The notes under the pieces: model-generated
The model's database searches: none
Told to the model about the DNA's origin: nothing
The model's input: only the letters and a program-made list of their open reading frames with translations
Program-made: the position numbers and the translations under genes
From: Bryobacterales bacterium
GTDB lineage: Bacteria; Acidobacteriota; Terriglobia; Bryobacterales; Bryobacteraceae
Reading direction: 5' to 3'
DNA length: 34,051 nucleotides
Assembly (NCBI GenBank): GCA_003135055.1
Contig: PLDF01000409.1
Location: 83,719-117,769, forward strand
In this document: in pieces, positions 22,435 through 30,225 of the stretch
Position numbering within the stretch: the first letter of the stretch is position 1
Layout of the letters: each line of letters starts with the position of its first letter

Positions 22435-22960
22435 GGTTACCGGAGAGATGGGAGACGCTGGGACCGGCTACCCGCTGGCTTGGCGTTTCAGCGTGGAGGT
22501 GGCGAAGGCGTGGGAGCAGGCGCTCTTCGACGCACCCACGCCGAACACGCGCCGCATCGCGTTGCGCAGCGCCATCATGATGGGCCCCGGCCGCGGCGGC
22601 GTGCTGAGCATTCTCTTGAATCTGGTCCGTCTGGGTCTTGGAGGGTCGGCTGGACCGGGCACGCAGTTCGTTTCCTGGATCCACGAGACAGATCTGGTTC
22701 GCGCCATTGAATTTCTGACCGCGCAGCCTGGGCTGGAGGGATGCGTCAATGTAAGTGCTCCGAATCCTATAGGCAACCGCGATTTCATGCAGGCGTTACG
22801 CCAAGCCTACGGAATTCAGTGCGGGCTGCCGGCGGCCCGTTGGATGCTGGAGATCGCAGCATTCTTCCACCGCACCGAGACCGAATTGCTGCTCAAGAGC
22901 CGCCGCGTACTGCCGAGGCGGCTTTTGGACGCCGGCTTCGAGTTTACATTCCCGCAATAG
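22403..22960 (+). pseudogene. C-terminal fragment of a TIGR01777-type NAD-dependent epimerase
   Basis: Homology starts at about 22403 (YRHTLDNPMDEVTGEMG) and continues with WRFSVEVAKAWEQALFDAPT, RRIALRSAIMMGPGRGGV, SWIHETDLVRAIEFL, NVSAPNPIGNRDFM, PAARWMLEIAAFF and TETELLLKSRRVLPRRLL. This is the second half of the TIGR01777/YfcH-like SDR family with its DUF1731 end. The usual N-terminal Rossmann part with GxxGxxG (about 120 residues) is missing. An internal ATG at 22415 opens 181 codons, so a fragment could be made but could not bind NAD. It is joined to the truncated membrane gene in a different frame, as expected of a deletion fusion. Confidence 0.7.
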
Positions 22961-23075
22961 CCGGACGCGGCCCGTGATCTGGTTCGGCGCTGGCGTGAGC
23001 GATAGCCACATTGCTGTGGGAGACCCCAGTCTGTCCCCGGTCTGTCGCGGGCCCCCCTGATCCAGCGCGCCCTAC

Positions 23076-24059
23076 CTAATTCCAGCGCCGCTCCCAGCCC
23101 CTCCACCAATCGGTGTTTTCCAGGTTCAGCGCATTCCAGCAGAGGTCGATCATGTGGCCGTCTTTGCGCATCATGCCTTCGCGAGTGACTTCGGGCGGTA
23201 GGGGGACCAACTGCGCAAAGCGGTCGAACACCACGCTGCGGTCCTGCGCCGGGACGCGCGTCAGCAGATGCCAGAGCGTGATGCCGTCGCGCGGGCGCGC
23301 GGAATGGAGAATGCCGCCGAGCCGCGCAGCGTCGCCCTGCTCGAACCGCGCCAGCGACGTGCGCAACGCTTCGGGAGCGTCCTCATAGAACGGGATGCCC
23401 GGCCCCGCGGTTTTACGCGTGATGCATTCGGCCCCGGCGGGGATGAACGACTCGTTATCGTGAAACTGAAACGCCACCCAGCCCAGCAGCACACGGACGA
23501 GGCCGTCGCCGGCGGAATCCACGTTCAAGGTGTATTCGCAGCCCAGATCGACGGCGCGCGAGGATGGCGTATTCACCACGAACTCGCGCGGCGGGGCCCA
23601 GATGAAGGCGTGCAGCATGCCGCGATTCAGCGTGACCTGGCGATCCGTAGAGGCGCGCAGCTCGGATTGCGGTCCGATTTCGATTCTGCCGATGTCTTCG
23701 GCCGAAAGCGCCATCTGAGCGCCCGCGCCCGTGCGCAGCACATCGCCGTGCAGGATATGGCTCGACACCACGGCCTGCTCGCGCCCGACTTGCGCCAGGC
23801 CGGCGGTGCGGTCGATGCGCCATCCGGTGGGTTGCGCCGGCGGCGTCATCAGGCGGACGGCGATCGCGCCGGCGATAACGGCAGCGGCGGCGGCCATCCA
23901 TCGCCATGGTTTGCTTGCGGCGCCGCGAGGAACATGGCGATTGGCGCGCTGCAGGTCCAACGGGCGCGTGCGATGCCGGAATGGCGCGAGCGTCTCTTCC
24001 AGGCGCACCGTTTCCGGGTCGGGCGCCCCGGATCGGTCCCACAGGTAATCGTCGTTCAT
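23076..24059 (-). CDS. FecR-domain membrane protein (probable anti-sigma partner)
   Basis: 327 residues from the ATG at 24059. The cytoplasmic N-terminus (1-50) could hold the sigma factor. One membrane helix is at about 53-71 (WRWMAAAAAVIAGAIAVRL). A FecR-like beta domain is at about 80-200: DRTAGLAQVGREQAV, HGDVLRTGAGAQMALSAEDI, LNRGMLHAFIWAPPREFVVN, TPSSRAVDLGCEYTLNVD. The region after 200 is less conserved and ends Trp-rich (WWRGWERRWN). In acidobacteria such proteins pair with ECF sigma factors and transmit a periplasmic signal. Its ATG overlaps the sigma gene stop by the ATGA arrangement, so expression is coupled. No TonB receptor gene is adjacent. Confidence 0.85.
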   Translation of the reverse strand: MNDDYLWDRSGAPDPETVRLEETLAPFRHRTRPLDLQRANRHVPRGAASKPWRWMAAAAAVIAGAIAVRLMTPPAQPTGWRIDRTAGLAQVGREQAVVSSHILHGDVLRTGAGAQMALSAEDIGRIEIGPQSELRASTDRQVTLNRGMLHAFIWAPPREFVVNTPSSRAVDLGCEYTLNVDSAGDGLVRVLLGWVAFQFHDNESFIPAGAECITRKTAGPGIPFYEDAPEALRTSLARFEQGDAARLGGILHSARPRDGITLWHLLTRVPAQDRSVVFDRFAQLVPLPPEVTREGMMRKDGHMIDLCWNALNLENTDWWRGWERRWN

Positions 24060-24616
24060 TTTTCCTTTCCGCCTCCCAGCGCCTCGCGAAGCAGCTTCAT
24101 GCCGCGGCAAAGATTGACGCGCACCGAATCCGGCGTCAAGCCGGTTTGCCGCGCGATTTCCGGCCCGGTCATGCCTTCCACCAACCGCATCGTCAGCGTC
24201 TCGCGGTAGGCTTCCGGCAAGTTGCGGATGGCATCGAGCGCCGCGAACGCCGCAGTCCGATTGACGCCCGATTCCGCGCCGGCGCCACGCCCGGCGGCCA
24301 CGCGTTCGTCGAGCGGCGCCTCTTCGCGCGCGCCGCGAAAGTGGTCCATAGCGCGGTTGCGGGCGATGGCGCCCAGCCAGCCGCGAAACGCCGCCGCCGT
24401 ACGCAGCTTGCCCAGTTGCTTCATGGCGGAGAGAAACACGTCCTGCACCAGGTCTTCGGCATCGGCCGGCGGAACGCGCGCCAGCAGGATTCCGTGGACC
24501 ATGCGCGCATAGCGGACATAGAGCTCCCCGAATGCCGGACGGTCGCCCGCGGCCGCGGCGCGAATGAGGCCGTCGTCATCGCTCGATTCGTGCGGCGCCA
24601 GCATCGCTGGAATCAT
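24056..24616 (-). CDS. ECF-type RNA polymerase sigma factor
   Basis: 186 residues. Region 2 spans about 17-85, with LIRAAAAGDRPAFGELYVRY, then DAEDLVQDVFLSAMKQLGKL (the -10 recognition helix) and FRGWLGAIARNRAMDHFR. Region 4 (about 125-178) holds the helix-turn-helix MTGPEIARQTGLTPDSVRVN with LCRGMKLLREAL for the -35. There is no region 1.1 or 3, as in group 4 sigma factors. The start is ATG 24616, or ATG 24604, which lies 7 nt after CATGAT and would suit a leaderless transcript. It is the first gene of a two-gene unit with the FecR-domain protein, which probably controls its activity. Confidence 0.93.
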   Translation of the reverse strand: MIPAMLAPHESSDDDGLIRAAAAGDRPAFGELYVRYARMVHGILLARVPPADAEDLVQDVFLSAMKQLGKLRTAAAFRGWLGAIARNRAMDHFRGAREEAPLDERVAAGRGAGAESGVNRTAAFAALDAIRNLPEAYRETLTMRLVEGMTGPEIARQTGLTPDSVRVNLCRGMKLLREALGGGKEK

Positions 24617-25008
24617 GATAATGACGAAATAGAGACGGAGGGTAGGGGCGAAACGTTAACAAGGGGATTCAGTACGGGCAGCCACCGCTGAGCGCGCCCT
24701 CTGAGCCCGGCTCGGAACGGAGCCACGACCGTAAGGGAGCGGTTGTTGGCGAAAGCACTCAACCACGCGGCGCGGCGGGCTGGACCGCGAGCCGGTCAAG
24801 GCAGTCGATCGAATTCGCCGTCCGCAGTCTCGATATGGCGCCCGCTTACCCGGCGTAGATGCGGATCGTTTTCGATCGGGCAACGCTCATGCCGATCCGT
24901 CCATGGACGCCATCGGCACGGTCACATCGGCGCCTGCAAAATCACCCGTCTTTCCAGCGGCGGCCGTGGTTTCTTAAAGCTCCCCTCCCGTTTAGCCGAT
25001 ACGTCTGA
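24617..25008. other. Intergenic region with a dispersed-repeat-like segment
   Basis: 392 bp between divergent genes. The stretch 24689-24746 (including CGGAGCCACGACCGTAAGGG and AGCGGTTG) resembles a repeat family I associate with intergenic DNA of acidobacterial genomes. That identification is from memory and needs a genome-wide copy count. No coding signal was found. Confidence 0.35.
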
Positions 25009-27126
25009 TTGGGACGTGAAGAATTGACAAGCCGCCGCCATGTAATCGGGATGATCGTTGTTGCCGCGGGCGCCGCGCTTGCGGTGCTCGTGGTCGAGCG
25101 CCACCTGCACGATCCCTCTGGCCGCACCTTCCGCATCGGCTTTCAGCAGAGCCTGCCCGATCAGGCCGTCGGCCCCGGTGGAACGCCTGCCGGACCCGCC
25201 ATTGAGATCGTTCAGGAAGCTGCCCGCCGCCGCAACATCCACCTGCAGTGGGTTCTTATGCCCGGCGGTCCGGAGTCCGCAATGTCGAGCGGAGCCGTGG
25301 ATCTCTGGCCGATTTTCGGCGAGCTGCGGGAACGCGCCGGCCGTTTCTTCATCAGCAAGCCGTGGTCGAACCAGCGGTTCTGGCTGTTGGTCGCCGCCGG
25401 CAGCGACATCAGGTCGCCGGGCCAGATCGCCGGAAGAATCCTCGCGTTAAGGGTTCCCGGAACGGCTGAGAGCGTAGCCCGCGAGTTCTTACCAGGCGCC
25501 CACATCCTTCGCCGGAACAGCGTCGCCGACGCCACTGGCGACGTGTGCGCCGGGCAGGCCGACGGGGCCCTCATCTCGGAACGCGGCGGCCGCTCGGTGG
25601 TAGTGGATCTTCCGCCGGCCTGCGAGGGGAAAGCGTTCCGCTACATCGCTCTGGGGAACGTGTTGATACATTTCGGCATTGGCGCCAGCCTGCGCAACCC
25701 GAATGCGAAATGGGCGGCAGAGTCGCTACGCGACGAGATGAGCAACCTTTCGCGCGATGGGACTATTTCCAGCGCTTACTTTTCCTGGGTCAAGCAGTCC
25801 ACCGACGATACCCTCACGATTGACCTTATCGAAGAAGCCAGACGCCGCAGCGTTCTGTTGGCCGTGGCCTTCTTCCTCGTGGTGGTAATCGCCGCCGTAG
25901 TGGGATGGCAGAACAAGCGGCTGCACGCGACCCGCCGCCGCGCCGAAGACGCCGCTGCCAGCGCCACCCGCGCCGCTGCCGTGAAGTCGGAGTTCCTTGC
26001 CAACATGAGCCACGAAATCCGCACGCCCATGAACGGCATCATGGGGACCTGCGAGTTGCTCCTGGAGACGCCTCTCAATAGCGAGCAGGCCGAATATGGC
26101 GGTACGATCCTTAGCTCCGCGCGCGCGCTGCTGGAAATTCTCAACGATATCCTCGATGTCTCGAAGATTGAATCGGGCCGTATGGAGATCCACCCCGAGC
26201 CGTTCGACTTGCACGAGATGTTGGCGAACGTGGCGGTGTTGCTTGGGCCGCGAGCCACGCAGCAAGGCATCGGTTTCGATGTGCACGTAGCGCCCGACGT
26301 TCGAAGACACTACATCGGCGACCCCGTGCGGGTCCGCCAGGTGTTGCTCAACCTGGCGGCCAATGCGGTGAAGTTCACGGCGCAAGGCCGCGTCGCGGTT
26401 TCGGTCGCGCCCGCCTTTGGCCCGTCCGTCCGGTTCACGGTGGAAGACACGGGAATCGGCATCGCGCCCGCCGCGCAAGTTGCGTTGTTCCAAAAGTTCA
26501 CCCAGGCCGACGCTTCCACCACCCGCAAGTACGGCGGCACGGGACTCGGGCTGGCCATCTCCAAGCAGCTCGTGGAGCTGATGGGCGGCTCGATTGGACT
26601 CGCCAGCAAGGAAGGCTTCGGCTCACGATTCTACTTCGACCTTCCGCTGATCCCCACGGAAGCCGCCGCCGCTCCGGCCGCAGCGCCGGCCGCAGCGCCT
26701 GTGCAGCGGAACTTCGCGGGCGAGCGGGTTCTGATTGCCGAAGACAATGCCGTGAACCAGAAGTTGCTGCGCCGCATGCTGGAACGGCGCGGGTGCGTGG
26801 TAGAAGTTGCCTGCAATGGCAGGGAAGCGGTTGCGTTCGCGCTCCTGCGCAGCTATGCGCTGATTCTGATGGACTGCCAGATGCCGGAGATGGATGGCTT
26901 CGAGGCCACCCGCCGCGTGCGGGCGGCTCTGGGGGATTACGCCCCGCCGATTGTCGCGGTCACTGCCCGGGCCATGAGCCAGGACCGCCAAGACTGTCTT
27001 CAAGCAGGCATGGCCGATCATCTGGTGAAGCCTCTCAGCGCCGCTTCGGTCGACGCGATTCTCGAAAGGTGGCTGACTCCGTTCACCGAACCGGAAACGC
27101 CGCGGATCCATGCGGCCGCCACGTAA
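25009..27126 (+). CDS. Hybrid histidine kinase with periplasmic binding-protein-like sensor domain
   Basis: Up to 705 residues. A signal anchor at about 12-29 is followed by a periplasmic SBP_bac_3-like domain (about 40-270: TFRIGFQQSLPDQ, EIVQEAARRRNI, RVPGTAESVAREF) and a membrane helix at 281-300. HisKA follows with FLANMSHEIRTPMNG (phospho-His335), then HATPase_c with the N box LLNLAANAVKFT (447-458), DTGIGI (480-485) and GGTGLGL (509-515). An Ala/Pro linker (551-564) leads to a receiver domain with Asp622 in LILMDCQMPEMDGFE and Lys674. It senses a small ligand and relays phosphate to its own receiver; no Hpt or output domain is fused, so a partner lies elsewhere. The start is TTG 25009 or TTG 25024. 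The SBP type resembles BvgS/EvgS sensors. Confidence 0.92.
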   Translation: MGREELTSRRHVIGMIVVAAGAALAVLVVERHLHDPSGRTFRIGFQQSLPDQAVGPGGTPAGPAIEIVQEAARRRNIHLQWVLMPGGPESAMSSGAVDLWPIFGELRERAGRFFISKPWSNQRFWLLVAAGSDIRSPGQIAGRILALRVPGTAESVAREFLPGAHILRRNSVADATGDVCAGQADGALISERGGRSVVVDLPPACEGKAFRYIALGNVLIHFGIGASLRNPNAKWAAESLRDEMSNLSRDGTISSAYFSWVKQSTDDTLTIDLIEEARRRSVLLAVAFFLVVVIAAVVGWQNKRLHATRRRAEDAAASATRAAAVKSEFLANMSHEIRTPMNGIMGTCELLLETPLNSEQAEYGGTILSSARALLEILNDILDVSKIESGRMEIHPEPFDLHEMLANVAVLLGPRATQQGIGFDVHVAPDVRRHYIGDPVRVRQVLLNLAANAVKFTAQGRVAVSVAPAFGPSVRFTVEDTGIGIAPAAQVALFQKFTQADASTTRKYGGTGLGLAISKQLVELMGGSIGLASKEGFGSRFYFDLPLIPTEAAAAPAAAPAAAPVQRNFAGERVLIAEDNAVNQKLLRRMLERRGCVVEVACNGREAVAFALLRSYALILMDCQMPEMDGFEATRRVRAALGDYAPPIVAVTARAMSQDRQDCLQAGMADHLVKPLSAASVDAILERWLTPFTEPETPRIHAAAT

Positions 27127-27245
27127 CTGCCAGCGCATCGGCGAGGCGTCCCGGTTCGCGATGCGCCCATAGATCGCGCGCCGTTCGCCGTCCGCTCAAC
27201 CCCAAAACCGTCCATTCGAAGCGGAGTACGGCGGCTGATATGCGG

Positions 27246-28163
27246 TTATTTCTTGCTCACCGTCGTCTCTTTGCTGCTTTCTATCCAAACTGGACTTACT
27301 AATTCCGTCCGCCAGATGGGGCAGCCCTCGCAGGCCGGGCCCTCCGATTTCACGAAGGCCGGCGAGCTTCCGCCGAGAATCCAAACATGTGTGTCAGCCG
27401 GCTGCTTCCCCACCAACGGGGCTATTGCTCCTCGCACGCCTCCGATCTCCACTTTGACGACATACCGAGTGGCCTTGTGGCGTGCGCCGCCGGTCACGAA
27501 CCAATCCTCGCCTTCGGCGCTAATCGCAAGTTTTACCAATTGAGGCTTGGGCGTTGCCACTACCATGGATGCGGCGGCCGATTGTGCGCCAGGCGCAATA
27601 TTCCTCAGAAGGACGGGCACTATGCCGTTTGACAGGTTTGGCGGAAGTTCCAGGCGGGCGTCCGCTACCTTTTCCTTCTCGTCGCCGTCTCTATACCGGA
27701 CCGCGGCCTGACCGGTGGAACCGTTGAGCGAGAGGTCCACTTGGCGCTTGAATGCCGGACCCTTTTGCACCAGGTGGTCCGAAAGAATGTGGAAACTTCC
27801 CCGCTGCGAAAAAACCGTGGTTTCGTCCTGCAGCGAGCCGTCTTTGAAATGAAAGGCTAACCGGCTGGTAACTGCGCCGCCATGGCTCGCCTGCGTCAAG
27901 TCACCGTCGGCAATGAGTGCGCCGTCTAACGTGCGTAGCGCCAGGAAGCCATGGACTTGGCCTTCCACATAGCGTACCGCGATGGATTCTACGGATACAG
28001 AGGACGTTTGGCAAACCGCTGCCCCGCTCAGCACGAAGGCAAGAAGTCCCAACCGGGAACATCCGCCGATCGGCAGGTCAAAGCACCGGGACTTCCGGTC
28101 GTGCCGATGCAAAGTGTAAACCTCAGTGAGATGGAACACCATATTGTAAATCGCGATTGACAT
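27246..28163 (-). CDS. Secreted protein of unknown function
   Basis: Up to 305 residues. A hydrophobic signal-like segment (SRLGLLAFVLSGAAVCQ, about 36-52) lies well inside the frame, so the true start may be a TTG at about residue 38 rather than the ATGs at 28163 or 28142. The mature part is beta-rich and regular: VRYVEGQVHGFLALRTLDG, ITSRLAFHFKDGSLQDETTV-type strands, LPPNLSNGIVPVLL, KLAISAEGEDWFVTGGARHK. The C-terminus has a CEGC motif (GPACEGCPIWRTEL). It looks like an outer-membrane or periplasmic lipocalin-like or DUF6134-like protein, but I do not recognise the family with certainty. It ends 119 bp after the convergent kinase gene. Confidence 0.7.
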   Translation of the reverse strand: MSIAIYNMVFHLTEVYTLHRHDRKSRCFDLPIGGCSRLGLLAFVLSGAAVCQTSSVSVESIAVRYVEGQVHGFLALRTLDGALIADGDLTQASHGGAVTSRLAFHFKDGSLQDETTVFSQRGSFHILSDHLVQKGPAFKRQVDLSLNGSTGQAAVRYRDGDEKEKVADARLELPPNLSNGIVPVLLRNIAPGAQSAAASMVVATPKPQLVKLAISAEGEDWFVTGGARHKATRYVVKVEIGGVRGAIAPLVGKQPADTHVWILGGSSPAFVKSEGPACEGCPIWRTELVSPVWIESSKETTVSKK

Positions 28164-28442
28164 TCAGCGGCTTGGTACTCGGAAAGGACATAGCAATTAG
28201 AATGCCGAAGAAGGGAAGTGTTACCTCCTTCGAACGGACACACGCCGATAGTCCGGCGAATCGAGCGTCGATGGGTTTCGATCGCCTGTTTGATCGGCCG
28301 GGCGTCATGGCAATCCCAAGCTGGACCCCGATAGACCAAAAGCGCGTCGGCGAGCGGAACCGGTTCTCTACGCAGGGCTAGTGTGGCAGCGTACGCGGGC
28401 TGGACCAGGCGAGTATCTCGATTCATTGCTGCCCCCTTTTGC

Positions 28443-28448
28443 TACCAT
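28443..28448 (+). promoter_or_regulatory. -10-like box just before the gmhA-type gene
   Basis: TACCAT ends 7 nt before the ATG at 28456 and no Shine-Dalgarno is present, so transcription may begin at the start codon. No convincing -35 was found. Confidence 0.35.
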
Positions 28449-28455
28449 CAACTCG

Positions 28456-29022
28456 ATGTATCCAGCCCTCGATTCAGCGTTCGAAGAGCACGCTGCCGTC
28501 CTTTCGCGAGTCAGACAAACCTGTTTGGAGCCGCTAGAGCGCCTCATCGAGGAAGCTGCCACGCGCCTTTCGAATGGCGCCAAAATCCTCTTCTTCGGCA
28601 ATGGCGGCAGCGCCGCCGACGCGCAGCACTTCGCCACTGAGCTGACCATCCGCTTCGCGAAAGACCGCCGCGCGCTGGCGGGACTGGCGCTCACCACCGA
28701 TACCTCGGCGCTCACCGCTTGCGGCAACGATTTCGGCTACGACCAGATTTTTTCCCGCCAGATCGAAGCCCTTGGCCGCGCCGGCGATCTGGCGATCGCC
28801 ATCTCGACCTCCGGCAACAGCCCGAATATTCTCGCCGCCGTGCGACAGGCCAAAGCGTCCGGCATTTTCACTGCCGCCTTCACCGGCGAAACCGGCGGCA
28901 AGCTGCGCGGCGCAGTGGATTTGCTGATCGCCGTCCCCAGCCAGACCACCGCGCGCATTCAGGAAATGCATAGTCTGCTGGGGCATCTGCTCTGCCAGGA
29001 AATCGAAGCGCGACTCGCCTGA
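28456..29022 (+). CDS. gmhA: SIS-domain phosphosugar isomerase, phosphoheptose isomerase-like
   Basis: 188 residues from the ATG at 28456. The SIS domain holds LFFGNGGSAADAQHFATELT (46-64), ISTSGNSPNIL (115-125) and MHSLLGHLLCQEIE (171-184). Glu62 and His172 match the catalytic Glu and His of GmhA, which converts sedoheptulose-7-phosphate to D-glycero-D-manno-heptose-7-phosphate (EC 5.3.1.28) for LPS core heptose. DiaA, a replication regulator, is a close relative with the same fold, but these residues favour the enzyme. The role fits the core-type glycosyltransferases at 15006-16720. The transcript is possibly leaderless. Confidence 0.87.
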   Translation: MYPALDSAFEEHAAVLSRVRQTCLEPLERLIEEAATRLSNGAKILFFGNGGSAADAQHFATELTIRFAKDRRALAGLALTTDTSALTACGNDFGYDQIFSRQIEALGRAGDLAIAISTSGNSPNILAAVRQAKASGIFTAAFTGETGGKLRGAVDLLIAVPSQTTARIQEMHSLLGHLLCQEIEARLA

Positions 29023-29038
29023 GCGCGCGATTCTTTGA

Positions 29039-29044
29039 GATAAT
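29039..29044 (+). promoter_or_regulatory. -10-like box just before the TPR gene
   Basis: GATAAT ends 8 nt before the ATG at 29053 with no Shine-Dalgarno between them. The start point would fall at or next to the ATG, suggesting a leaderless transcript. Confidence 0.4.
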
Positions 29045-29052
29045 CGACTCCC

Positions 29053-29973
29053 ATGAACACTCGTCTTTCGCTCGCACTCTGCCTCGTCGCAGCCGTCTGG
29101 GCGCAGCGGGGCGGTCCGCCGCTGCCACCGTCGGCGCAACGGGCTCAACAGTTATTGCGCGCCGGCAATTACGCCGAAGCCGAAGCCGCGTTTCGCACGG
29201 CGGTGGCGGATGCGCCCGATTCCGCGGCGGTTTATAACGCCGCCGGAACCGCTTTCGACCTGATGGGCAAATCGCCGGAAGCCCAAAAATATTTCGGGAA
29301 AGCCATCGACCTCGCCGCGACGCCAGCCGCGAAATCCGCCGCGCAGCGCAACATGGCGATGTCCTTCGCGTTCGAGGGCGATTGCAAGAACACCACGAAG
29401 TACGAGGATCTGGCCTCCGAATATTTTAGGACCGCGGAGGATGCGCCCGACCGCTTCTACCAACAGGGCGAACTGGCCGACGAAGCCGCGCGCGTCTGCA
29501 TCGATGCCGGCGATCTGAATACGGCCGAGTTGTACTACGCGAAGGGCCGCGACGCCGGATTGAAGCAACCCGACATTCCCGCCGATCGCGTCAAGCTCTG
29601 GAACTTCCGCTATGAACACGCCCTTGCGCGCCTCGCGGCCCGCCGCGGCAACCAGGCCGAAGCCGGGAAGCACGTCGCCATCGCCAAAGCCCTGGTGGAC
29701 AGCATGGAGGAATTGAAGGCGCAACAGCAGGGGTTCGTTCCCTACCTGACGGGCTACGTGGCATTCTACGCGGGCGATTACAAAAAGGCGCTCGAAGACC
29801 TGCAAAAGGCCGCCCAGAACGATGCATTCATTCAGTGCATGATCGGCGAAACCTACGCGAAGCTGGGCGATAAGGACAAGGCCATGGAGTATTACCGCAA
29901 GGCCGCCCGCGAACAGGGGCACAATCCGCCGGCCGCCTACGCCAAATGGTTCACGCGTCAAAAACTTGCGTAG
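29053..29973 (+). CDS. Secreted tetratricopeptide-repeat protein
   Basis: 306 residues. The signal peptide MNTRLSLALCLVAAVWAQ is cleaved before RGG. TPR helices follow: AQQLLRAGNYAEAEAAFRTA, PDSAAVYNAAGTAFDLMGKS and EAQKYFGKAIDLA. A middle segment without clear repeats is followed by C-terminal TPRs (YLTGYVAFYAGDYKKALEDL, MIGETYAKLGDKDKAMEYYR). Such proteins are periplasmic scaffolds for envelope complexes; no catalytic motif is visible. It lies 30 bp after gmhA in the same direction but appears to have its own promoter (29039-29044). Confidence 0.8.
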   Translation: MNTRLSLALCLVAAVWAQRGGPPLPPSAQRAQQLLRAGNYAEAEAAFRTAVADAPDSAAVYNAAGTAFDLMGKSPEAQKYFGKAIDLAATPAAKSAAQRNMAMSFAFEGDCKNTTKYEDLASEYFRTAEDAPDRFYQQGELADEAARVCIDAGDLNTAELYYAKGRDAGLKQPDIPADRVKLWNFRYEHALARLAARRGNQAEAGKHVAIAKALVDSMEELKAQQQGFVPYLTGYVAFYAGDYKKALEDLQKAAQNDAFIQCMIGETYAKLGDKDKAMEYYRKAAREQGHNPPAAYAKWFTRQKLA

Positions 29974-30187
29974 CGCCGGCCTCAAGTTACCCGCGCCATT
30001 CAGGTTTCCCTTTGCCCCGGGCCTTCATCGTCGTTCACTCGTTTCGCCGCGGCCGCCCAACAGTCTTGTGGATTATCGGCACTCAGTCGCACTTGCCCAA
30101 CGTGGGACATCGATGATAAGACCGCTTTCGTCTGTCAACCCGGCGATCTCGGCGATTGTTCCCCAGATCGGTTAAGCACCCATCGTC

Positions 30188-30206
30188 ACCCGGCATGTAG
30201 CCGGGT
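30188..30206. terminator. Hairpin directly upstream of the FKBP-DinB promoter
   Basis: ACCCGGC (30188-30194), loop ATGTA, GCCGGGT (30200-30206): a perfect 7-bp stem. There is no T-run. It lies where the -35 of the next gene would be, so it could be an upstream terminator, a regulator site or a dispersed palindrome. Confidence 0.4.
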
Positions 30207-30214
30207 AGGGCCCG

Positions 30215-30220
30215 TATAAT
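30215..30220 (+). promoter_or_regulatory. Perfect TATAAT five bases before a start codon
   Basis: A consensus -10 box ends 5 nt before the ATG at 30226. No Shine-Dalgarno fits between, so the mRNA should start at or within a base or two of the ATG. This is the clearest leaderless-type start in the window. Confidence 0.6.
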
Positions 30221-30225
30221 GTGGT

